Shown: in pieces, positions 53,069-60,066 of the stretch
Layout of the letters: every line of letters begins with the position of its first letter
Position numbering within the stretch: the first letter of the stretch is position 1
Source of the DNA: Spongiibacteraceae bacterium UBA5047
GTDB lineage: Bacteria > Pseudomonadota > Gammaproteobacteria > Pseudomonadales > Spongiibacteraceae
Direction: 5' to 3'
Length of the DNA: 64,000 bases
Assembly (NCBI GenBank): GCA_002415025.1
Contig: DIBR01000050.1
Location: 1 to 64,000 of the forward strand
The notes under the pieces: generated by a model
Told to the model about the DNA's origin: nothing
Databases searched by the model: none
The model's input: only the letters and a program-made list of their open reading frames with translations
Program-made: the position numbers and the translations under genes

Positions 53069-54556
53069 TTATCGCTGATTGGCGGCGCGCAAACCATTCA
53101 GAAGTGCGTTGCGCAGCTGTCGGGGGTCGACAATTTCGTCGAATGCCATATTGTCGGCGGTACTCCAGGATGCAGTCGATTCGATGGCCTGCATTTTCGC
53201 TGCTGTTTCGGCATCAAGCCCCGCCGCCTTGTCGCCGCCCCGGGTGGGCAGGCCGCCCAGCATTACGCCGGGCAAAGCCAGACTCAGGGTTTGGTTATCG
53301 AAAGGGTTCATGCCCATCAATGAGCTGCCAAAACCGTAGGCCTTGCGCAGTGTTACATGCAATTTGGGGTGCCTGAATTCGCTTTGCGCGCGGTACATGC
53401 CGGCTGCAGCGCGCAGGGTGCCTGCACGTTCAGCCTGAGTGCCCGACATAATGCCGGGATTGTCTGCCAGAAACAGGGCAGGCAGGCCAAAGCGATCTGC
53501 CAGCCGAATCAGGTGAGCTGCCTTGTCTGCGGCTTCAGCTGTTATAGTGCCGGCCATAACGGCCGGCTGGTTGGCTACCACCGCAACAGCGCGCCCGCCG
53601 AGACGGGCGAAGCCGGTGACCATTGACCGGCCATAGTCGGGCTGAAACTCGAAGAAGCTGTTTTCATCACCCAGGCGCTGAATCAGTTTTCGAATGTCGT
53701 AGGGGGTTTGGCTATTGCGGGGCAGGAGCGTGAGAATATCGCTCAGAACACGCGGACCACAGTCGCCTTCGTCGACGAGCGGGGCCTGCCGTGTGGTGTT
53801 GCCGGGGAAATAACCCAGGTAGCGCCGGATCTGTGCGCAGAGGTCCGCTTCGTCGCTCGCCATGTTGTGAGCAACCCCGCTAACGCGTGTGTGCATTTCC
53901 GCCGATCCGAGTTCTTCCTTGCTCACAACCTCGCCGGTGGCGGCGGCAACCAGTGCAGGTCCGGCGGCAAACAGGGTGGCGTTGCGTGTCATCACCACAA
54001 AGTCCATCAGCAGTCCGCTAATTGCGCCGTGTCCGGCACTGGACCCGACAATGCCGGCAACCGTGGGCGCTATTGCATTGAGACGCGCAATTTCAATCAT
54101 ATCGTTAGGCGCGTAAGGATGGCGTTCCAGTGCATTGGTCGCGCGGGCGCCGGCACCGTCGAGCAGCAAGACGTAGGGTATTTTTTCCTGGGCCGCGAGG
54201 CGGGCGAAGCGTACACGCTTGGCATTTGCCCCATGGCCTATCGAGCCGCCTTTAACGGTAAAATCCTCGCACGCGACGACGACGGGCCGGGTATCAATTG
54301 TTGCCAGCCCCCCAATAATGCCATCACAGGGTAGTGTTTGTTCGCCGTGATAAGTGACGCCACCGACCAGTGTGCCCAGCTCCATAAAGCTGTCGCTATC
54401 AACGAGCAGCTCAATAATTTCCCGGGCGTTGCGGCGGCCACTTTCTTTTCGGGCGGCCAGTTTTTCCTCCCCGCCCATTGCGCGGCCCGCCTGTTGGCGA
54501 GCGTGAAATTCTTCCAGTAGTTCGGCCCACTCCGGGGGGAGGTTTGGGTCAGCCAT
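53069..54556 (-). CDS. Acyl-CoA carboxylase, carboxyltransferase (beta) subunit
   Basis: A 495-residue biotin-dependent carboxyltransferase of the propionyl-/methylcrotonyl-CoA carboxylase beta type. The two crotonase-like halves are visible: VEGGVT-like VGGVTYHGEQTLPCDGIIGG, LLLDGAGARA and MDFVVMTRNATLFAAGPALV in the N-half, and FLADNPGIMSGTQAE, KAYGFGSSLMG and GVMLGGLP in the C-half. It would transfer CO2 from carboxybiotin to an acyl-CoA. No biotin carboxylase/biotin carrier subunit is adjacent. It overlaps the upstream acyl-CoA synthetase gene by eight bases, implying that the synthetase supplies its substrate or that both act in one pathway. Confidence 0.92.
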   Translation of the reverse strand: MADPNLPPEWAELLEEFHARQQAGRAMGGEEKLAARKESGRRNAREIIELLVDSDSFMELGTLVGGVTYHGEQTLPCDGIIGGLATIDTRPVVVACEDFTVKGGSIGHGANAKRVRFARLAAQEKIPYVLLLDGAGARATNALERHPYAPNDMIEIARLNAIAPTVAGIVGSSAGHGAISGLLMDFVVMTRNATLFAAGPALVAAATGEVVSKEELGSAEMHTRVSGVAHNMASDEADLCAQIRRYLGYFPGNTTRQAPLVDEGDCGPRVLSDILTLLPRNSQTPYDIRKLIQRLGDENSFFEFQPDYGRSMVTGFARLGGRAVAVVANQPAVMAGTITAEAADKAAHLIRLADRFGLPALFLADNPGIMSGTQAERAGTLRAAAGMYRAQSEFRHPKLHVTLRKAYGFGSSLMGMNPFDNQTLSLALPGVMLGGLPTRGGDKAAGLDAETAAKMQAIESTASWSTADNMAFDEIVDPRQLRNALLNGLRAANQR

Positions 54557-56267
54557 GATTGGCGAGATACTCTTTCTGAATCTGCTTTTTCAGTAGTTTG
54601 CCGCTGGCGTTGCGGGGCAGTGCCTCACTGCATATCCAGACATAACTCGGAACTTTGAATCCGGCCAGCTTGTTTTTAACGTGCTCGCGAACGGCTTCTT
54701 CGGTGCACTGCGCTCCGGGTTGGAGGGTAATGGCTACGGCCAACTCCTCTCCCAGTTTATCGTGGGGAATGCCAAAGGCGGCCACTTCGTGGATTGCCGG
54801 CATTTCAAGCACACAGGATTCAATTTCAGCGGACGAGATATTTTCACCACCGCGTATCACCATATCCTTTGCGCGATCAACAACGAATACGAAGTTCTCG
54901 TCGTCGATGTAGCCGATATCGCCGGTGGCGATCCAGCCTTCATGAAAAGTGTCTGCGCTAGCTTCGGGTTTATTCCAGTATTCCTTGATAACGGTGGGGC
55001 TCTTGAGCCAGATTTCACCGGTTTTGCCGGGGGGCAGGTCGTTGCCCTCGTCGTCGACGGTTTTGAAATCAACAATAGGAGACAGCGTGCCTGCACTGGT
55101 TGGCTTGTATTTAAACGCTGCGCCGGTGCCGCTTGCACAGATTGCGTTGGTCTCAGTCATGCCGTAGCCGGAGCCGAGGTAGGGGCTGTCTACCTTTTCG
55201 TAGACGAGGCGGGAAAACTTGGGTGGGCAGGCCGTGCCGCCTCCGCCGATGGCGCTCAGGCTTGAGGTGTCCGTTTTGTCGAAGTCCGGGTGTTCCAGTA
55301 CGTCGATGACCATAGAGGGTACCGCGCTCAGCGTGGTAATGCGTTCGCGTTCAATCAGGGCCAGTGCCTTGCCTGCATCCCACTTGTACATCATGACCAG
55401 GCGGCGGCCGCCCAGCAGCGACAGCAGGAACAAGGCGTAACAGCCGGATACATGGAACAGCGGTACGGCCAGCAGCGAGGTGGGCTGCAGCCCGCTGCCC
55501 AGCATCTTTTCAATGATGTCCAGATTCGCCATAGCAGAGGTGTTGGCATGAAATTCGAAACTGGTGAGTGCCTGAATGATATTGCGGTGATTGCTCAGAG
55601 CACCTTTGGGCAGGCCCGTAGTGCCGGAGGTGTACATAATCATCACCGGATCTTCAGGTGAGCAGTCGAATGCGGGGAGTGGTTTCCCCATGCCGTCGGC
55701 AATAAAGTCGCTGTAGTGCTCTGCATTTTCCGCGAGACTTTTTAGTTCGGTACGCGTTACCACCGCTTTCGTATTGAGCGTTGGCAGTGAGTCGGCAATA
55801 TGCAAATAGCGCTGTTCGTCGCAAAATACCACGCTGGCGCCGGAATCACTTACCCCGTACTCGAGTTCGGCTTTTTGCCCCCAGGAGTTAAGCGGCACAA
55901 CAATTGCGCCCAGCGAGACAACAGCAACGTAGACCATCATCCACTCGGGGTAATTGCGCATGGCGATCGCGACACGATCGCCTTTCTTGACCCCGTATCG
56001 CTTGGCCAGCTGGTAGCCAATGGCATCGACTTGAACGAAGAAGTCATTGAAACTGTAGCGCTCGTCTTCGTACACGATAAAGGCTGCGTCACCGTGAGCA
56101 CGCCCGGCGTCCAGTAAGTCTTTGACGGTATGTTTCGTATTCTTGAAGGTGCGGTACGAAATGCCGTCCAGTACACGTTCTTCTATCTCGTAGGGAAGGC
56201 CAGGTTGCATCATTTGCTCGGCGCTTTCACGGAGTTTGTCGACGATCGTAGGCGTAGCGTTTGTCAT
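54549..56267 (-). CDS. Acyl-CoA synthetase (AMP-forming)
   Basis: A 572-residue ANL-superfamily ligase. It has IMYTSGTTGLPKGALSNHRN (P-loop-like), GSGYGMTETNAI (adenine pocket), GWIATGDIGYIDDENFVFVV, DRAKDMVIRGGENISSAEIE in the hinge, and LPRNASGKLLKKQI with the catalytic lysine. It activates a carboxylate to acyl-CoA. It begins after AAGGA and an 80-90 base leader that contains a strong inverted repeat, and its 3' end overlaps the carboxyltransferase gene. The substrate is unknown; medium- or branched-chain acids are plausible. Confidence 0.93.
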   Translation of the reverse strand: MTNATPTIVDKLRESAEQMMQPGLPYEIEERVLDGISYRTFKNTKHTVKDLLDAGRAHGDAAFIVYEDERYSFNDFFVQVDAIGYQLAKRYGVKKGDRVAIAMRNYPEWMMVYVAVVSLGAIVVPLNSWGQKAELEYGVSDSGASVVFCDEQRYLHIADSLPTLNTKAVVTRTELKSLAENAEHYSDFIADGMGKPLPAFDCSPEDPVMIMYTSGTTGLPKGALSNHRNIIQALTSFEFHANTSAMANLDIIEKMLGSGLQPTSLLAVPLFHVSGCYALFLLSLLGGRRLVMMYKWDAGKALALIERERITTLSAVPSMVIDVLEHPDFDKTDTSSLSAIGGGGTACPPKFSRLVYEKVDSPYLGSGYGMTETNAICASGTGAAFKYKPTSAGTLSPIVDFKTVDDEGNDLPPGKTGEIWLKSPTVIKEYWNKPEASADTFHEGWIATGDIGYIDDENFVFVVDRAKDMVIRGGENISSAEIESCVLEMPAIHEVAAFGIPHDKLGEELAVAITLQPGAQCTEEAVREHVKNKLAGFKVPSYVWICSEALPRNASGKLLKKQIQKEYLANHG

Positions 56268-56300
56268 TACGGGTCCTTGTCCTGCAAATTCAGTTGCGGC

Positions 56301-56339
56301 CCTTGAGGCAAGCGGCCGATGCGGGCACTTGCCTCAAGG
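56301..56339. promoter_or_regulatory. 12-bp inverted repeat in the acyl-CoA synthetase leader
   Basis: CCTTGAGGCAAG (56301-56312) and CTTGCCTCAAGG (56328-56339) are perfect inverted repeats around 15 bases. On the minus strand they lie 12 bases after a TATAAT element, at or just past the expected transcription start. It could be an operator overlapping the start site or a 5' mRNA stem. No T-tract follows, so it is a poor terminator for the upstream kinase gene. Confidence 0.55.
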
Positions 56340-56351
56340 TTAACGAGCCAC

Positions 56352-56379
56352 ATTATAGGAAATGCGCCAAGGGGGTCTA
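56352..56379 (-). promoter_or_regulatory. Sigma-70-type promoter candidate for the acyl-CoA synthetase operon
   Basis: On the minus strand TAGACC (56374-56379) and TATAAT (56352-56357) are separated by 16 bases. The -10 is a perfect consensus and the -35 matches four of six positions. It lies 85 bases upstream of the synthetase ATG, in the 164-bp gap after the kinase gene. Confidence 0.6.
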
Positions 56380-56431
56380 TGTCATTTTCGTTAGGATCGT
56401 CCACTTGGGCGACCCCATTACGTGGTTGAGC

Positions 56432-57892
56432 TTAGGGATTTTCAAGTTCTTTCTGTTTATCGAGGAGCCGGGCATTCTGGCTGAGCGCGGGGTACTTCAG
56501 CAATTCGGAAAGCTGGTAGAGATACAGGCTGCGTTCCTCAGCCGATGGAATGGCTGTCATATGCGCCAGCATGCGGTCGACCAGCTCGTCCAGTGACGCA
56601 ACGACATCGGGGTTGCGCGGGTGCAACTCATGGGCCTTGTCGAGATAAAACAGGGCGCCGTTGATATCGCCGAACGACAGCGCCTGACGGCCTTCATTCA
56701 GATTGTTGGTCACTTTTTCCTGAGTTGCCGGCGGTAATTGGTCGAAGGGGATATCCGGGCCAGCTTCGGGCTGGAAAAACAGCACGTAAGCCCCAAAACT
56801 CAGTACTGCTGCGAGCAGGGCGACTGAGAGCTGGCGAACGACGCGACCAGCGCCGGTGAATTTACGACGAAATTGTTCTGCATCCTGCCAGCGATTCTCC
56901 CGCTTGAACTCCAGCGCCTTGGCAATGGCTTGCCACTGATAGCCGCTGATACCTTTGATTCGTTTTGGCTTCAGGTTTTTTGCGCTGGCACGCAATGCGC
57001 TCTTGCGCTCGAATGGGTGCTCGCCGCTCAGCATTTCGTAGGCTATCAGGCCCAGTGCGTACACGTCGTCAGCGGGGTGGGGCGGTTTCTGCTCGAACAT
57101 TTCGTAGCTGGCGTAGGTGGGTGTTAAACCTGATATCTCGTTCGGATCAGAGGGGGTAGAGGGGTCCTCAATGGCGGAATAGGCACGGGCTATCCCGAAA
57201 TCCAGTACTTTGAGGGTGTTGTTGTCAGTGATGAAGATGTTGGCGGGCTTGAGATCGGAGTGAACGATATTGCGTTTGTGTGCGTAGGCTATGGCGTTGG
57301 CTAGATCGTGGATATAGCCGAGAACCTCGCTCTTGTCCTTGTTTTCCAACTGAATGTAGTCGTCCAGGGTGCTGCCCGTGAGCGACTCCATGGTCATGAA
57401 GAATATGCTGTTGTCCCGATCAAAGTCGTAAACCGTTATGATGTTGGGGTGAGCCAGGGTTTGCGATTTGTCAGTTTCCCTTTGCAGTGCGACAAAGGCA
57501 CGGGCATCGTGGGCGAAATCGCCGGTAATGACTTTAATGGCCACTGAGGGGTCAGGGTGACCGGTTTCCACCTTGCGCTGGTCGGTAGCCCGGAATACTG
57601 CGCCCATACCGCCCTGGCCGAGTTTATCGCCTAGTTTGAAGCGGTCTTTGAGCAAGTAGCCGGGAACCAAAGCGTCTAGTGCGGGGTCGGCTTGATCGGG
57701 CGGTGTGTCGCTGACTCTGGTTTGCTCGTCATCGATTTCTGTATGCTGCACTGCAAGCGTTCGATCATCGTCGCGCGCAGTCTGGTCCTTTGGTAGCGTC
57801 GAATCTTGCCGTGAGGATTGCTCGCCAACAACGGCAGTTGCCTCCTTGTCGTCGGCGTCCGGGTTCAGTTGGGTTTTGTCGTCCGAAATCAT
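56432..57892 (-). CDS. Transmembrane serine/threonine protein kinase
   Basis: A 486-residue Hanks-type kinase. Residues 1-75 are acidic and threonine-rich. The kinase domain (about 86-345) is intact: glycine loop LGQGGMGAVF (91-100), Lys120 (VAIKV), HSDLKPAN with catalytic Asp213, and DFGIA (231-235). A membrane helix spans about 354-373 (LSVALLAAVLSFGAYVLFF), followed by a 110-residue periplasmic region with a TPR-like helical pair (ALSFGDINGALFYLDKAHEL). It is the last gene of the operon that encodes two lipoproteins and a barrel, 15 bp after the hydrolase gene. Likely senses an envelope state through its periplasmic tail; the direction of signalling and targets are unknown. Confidence 0.93.
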   Translation of the reverse strand: MISDDKTQLNPDADDKEATAVVGEQSSRQDSTLPKDQTARDDDRTLAVQHTEIDDEQTRVSDTPPDQADPALDALVPGYLLKDRFKLGDKLGQGGMGAVFRATDQRKVETGHPDPSVAIKVITGDFAHDARAFVALQRETDKSQTLAHPNIITVYDFDRDNSIFFMTMESLTGSTLDDYIQLENKDKSEVLGYIHDLANAIAYAHKRNIVHSDLKPANIFITDNNTLKVLDFGIARAYSAIEDPSTPSDPNEISGLTPTYASYEMFEQKPPHPADDVYALGLIAYEMLSGEHPFERKSALRASAKNLKPKRIKGISGYQWQAIAKALEFKRENRWQDAEQFRRKFTGAGRVVRQLSVALLAAVLSFGAYVLFFQPEAGPDIPFDQLPPATQEKVTNNLNEGRQALSFGDINGALFYLDKAHELHPRNPDVVASLDELVDRMLAHMTAIPSAEERSLYLYQLSELLKYPALSQNARLLDKQKELENP

Positions 57893-57907
57893 TGCGCTAC
57901 TCGTCGG

Positions 57908-58798
57908 TCATTGTTCTGGTTGCGTACCTTGTTCATGGTGCAAAAGTCCGGGCCATATATCTACCCAGCAACAGCTGTGATCAACGCCGGGTAGCAAGAC
58001 AAATTCCCCGTTATGCTTACTGCTGAAGCGTTGAATTATGTCGGGTTTAACATTGGCATCAAGCGCCCCAGCGAAGTGGCGATGTCGTACTCCGTCGAGC
58101 CCGGCGCTGTTCATCGGGTTGATTGACTGATCGAGCGGCAAAAAGCGGTGATTATGTGCCCAGGTGTCAATGTCCAGGTTCGACCCCAGGGTAACGACTG
58201 ACACCGGAAGTTCCAGATGTTGTGTCATCAGTGTTGCCACCACGCCGCCTCCGCTGTAGCCAATCAGAACGAGCCGCTCAGCGTCCTGGGCGCGTGCGTA
58301 GTGATTGAGTGCTGTGGCCATGCTGGCAATAACAGGAGTTGAATAGCGTGCAGATGTCCAGTATTTGGTTTCGCAGGCTGTGTCGGTAGCAAGTCCGAAG
58401 TAACAGGGGCGCCCCAGGTAAAGCGAGGGCGACGGATCTTTCGCCATCAGCTCAAGCGCCAGCGGTCTGGCTGGCGTCGGGTCGGTAGAGGCGATAAACC
58501 CTCCCGCTTCCCAAGGGCGACCATCTCCTTCGATATAGACATGGACGGTTTGCCTTGGAATAGAGGCCTGCCGGCTTTGATAGCTTACATGCCGAAAAGT
58601 ATCGCCTGTGACGATCACGCGCTTCCAGCCCTGCTGGCTGGCAAAGGCGTCGGCCTGATCGCTGAGGCTGCTGCAAGCACACAGTGCGCCAATGAAGCCG
58701 GCAAGCAGCCCGTTACGAAGTGCTGAACTACAGTTCGTAACGAAACCCGAGTGCAATGGAGTCGCGGTCGAGTAGCTCATTATCGGCAAGCGTTTCAT
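57908..58798 (-). CDS. Alpha/beta-hydrolase, probable lipoprotein
   Basis: A 296-residue protein. An N-terminal segment ends in a hydrophobic stretch LLAGFIGALCACSSL whose Cys42 (LCAC) could be lipidated, although the lipobox is not canonical. The hydrolase core has HVYIEGDGRPWEAGG, a nucleophile elbow GYSGGG (Ser182), and the C-terminal GVDHSCCWV that may supply the histidine. No standard start exists after the preceding gene's stop; ATGs at 58798 and 58780 both lie inside the 3' end of the barrel gene, so the genes overlap by 71 or 53 bp. An esterase or lipase activity at the outer membrane or periplasm is likely; the substrate is unknown. Confidence 0.8.
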   Translation of the reverse strand: MKRLPIMSYSTATPLHSGFVTNCSSALRNGLLAGFIGALCACSSLSDQADAFASQQGWKRVIVTGDTFRHVSYQSRQASIPRQTVHVYIEGDGRPWEAGGFIASTDPTPARPLALELMAKDPSPSLYLGRPCYFGLATDTACETKYWTSARYSTPVIASMATALNHYARAQDAERLVLIGYSGGGVVATLMTQHLELPVSVVTLGSNLDIDTWAHNHRFLPLDQSINPMNSAGLDGVRHRHFAGALDANVKPDIIQRFSSKHNGEFVLLPGVDHSCCWVDIWPGLLHHEQGTQPEQ

Positions 58799-60029
58799 AA
58801 CTCAGAAAGCCGGAAAGCCCCCGTTTGAATTGCGCGGCAAGGTTGACGCGAACCACCTTGTAGTTTTTTGCGGGGTCTTCCCCAATCTGCTGCAAGGGCG
58901 TTGTGCCGTTCACAACGGTGACCTTGTCAGCGCCCAGGTGCTCGTGATTGAAGGCTACATAGAGGCTGGGTATGAGAACTCCCCAATTCGTCAGCATCAC
59001 GTAGTCGGTCTGTACCGAGGCACGCGCGCTGAGTGAGTCGAACTGTTGGGACGTAAAGCGGGCGGCAGTCACAGCGGCCGACTTTTCGGTGTAGCCGTCG
59101 AGTGATCCGCGTAAGTGAAGTACGCGGACGGCAGGTGTTATGCTCCACTGACGATGGTTAATTAGCCGTCCGAGTGCCAGCTCTGCCGAATGAAAGCTGC
59201 CATCGGTTGACCCCTCAAACTGGTTGTTGGCAAAAACGCGTTCGGTGTCCAGGTCGATTTGCCCATAAGTGAGCAAGCCGTCTAGATAAGTGTTTCCCCA
59301 ATATTTTGAGCCGTGAAGACCCAGCACCAGCGCAGTGCTTTCGGTACTACCATTGTTGTTGTCAAGGTCTGTATCGGTATCGAGGTAGTTGAGGGTCGCG
59401 CCGGCAACCAACTCGCCGCTGATGCGATAGTCGAACCCCAGAACCAGCGTGTTTGAATCCTGATCGTAGGCTTGGCCATTGGGAGTTGCCCGTTTATCGG
59501 TTTGGCTGGCGTCAGCTACAACGAAGGGAGACAGGCGCCCGGAGTCGCCTATGCTGTCGGCGTCGGCACTGGCGCCACCGCCGAGTGGGGAGAGCGCCGA
59601 GGTTGTTTTCAGCCTGCTCCCACCAAAGCCCGAGCGCTGTTGATTAATGACATCTCCCAGATTGCCTACGAAATCTACAGCCTGCGTCTTGACCGAGCTT
59701 TCTACTGTTTGTGCTTGAGCAGTAGTGCTCGATTCGTCGTTGCAACGTTTTTCTTCTTGCTGGGTCTGTTCATTGAATTGAATCACGCAACCAGCTTCGT
59801 CAGGCTGCTGAGTATGAGTCTGCTGTTGGGGCGGTTCTTCCTGCGTGGGGGGTGTCTTTTCGGGCTGCTCTGTTGGCCGCTCAGTGTTCTCCGGATACGT
59901 TGTGGACTCGCTGGTGCTTTCGGGATAGGTTGATTCGCTGGGCTCTGATAGCGATGCAATCGAGTAACTGGCGCCAAGAACGCTTCCGCAGAGCAATACG
60001 GTAATGACTCCCAATTGATGCCTGTTCAT
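58728..60029 (-). CDS. Autotransporter-type outer-membrane beta-barrel protein
   Basis: A 433-residue exported protein. A signal peptide (about 1-25, GVITVLLCGSVLGASYSIA) is followed by a low-complexity Pro/Glu/Thr/Gln-rich segment (about 28-78), two cysteines (81 and 96) that may form a disulfide, and an autotransporter-like barrel from about 165 to the end (alternating strands such as TLVLGFDYRISGELVAGATLN and RVNLAAQFKRGLSGFLSYET, quoted in part). The barrel ends GFRYEL, with leucine rather than the usual Phe or Trp. ATG 60029 follows GGGGGA. The passenger is short, so it may present a small surface domain or act as an anchor for neighbouring lipoproteins. Confidence 0.82.
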   Translation of the reverse strand: MNRHQLGVITVLLCGSVLGASYSIASLSEPSESTYPESTSESTTYPENTERPTEQPEKTPPTQEEPPQQQTHTQQPDEAGCVIQFNEQTQQEEKRCNDESSTTAQAQTVESSVKTQAVDFVGNLGDVINQQRSGFGGSRLKTTSALSPLGGGASADADSIGDSGRLSPFVVADASQTDKRATPNGQAYDQDSNTLVLGFDYRISGELVAGATLNYLDTDTDLDNNNGSTESTALVLGLHGSKYWGNTYLDGLLTYGQIDLDTERVFANNQFEGSTDGSFHSAELALGRLINHRQWSITPAVRVLHLRGSLDGYTEKSAAVTAARFTSQQFDSLSARASVQTDYVMLTNWGVLIPSLYVAFNHEHLGADKVTVVNGTTPLQQIGEDPAKNYKVVRVNLAAQFKRGLSGFLSYETLADNELLDRDSIALGFRYEL

Positions 60030-60066
60030 GGTATCCCCCAAATTTTTTGTTGTAGTGATTTATTGT

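Noticed and set aside
53708..54334. Plus-strand frame of 208 codons opposite the carboxyltransferase
   Set aside because: It is fully contained in the carboxyltransferase gene and lacks any domain or start signal.
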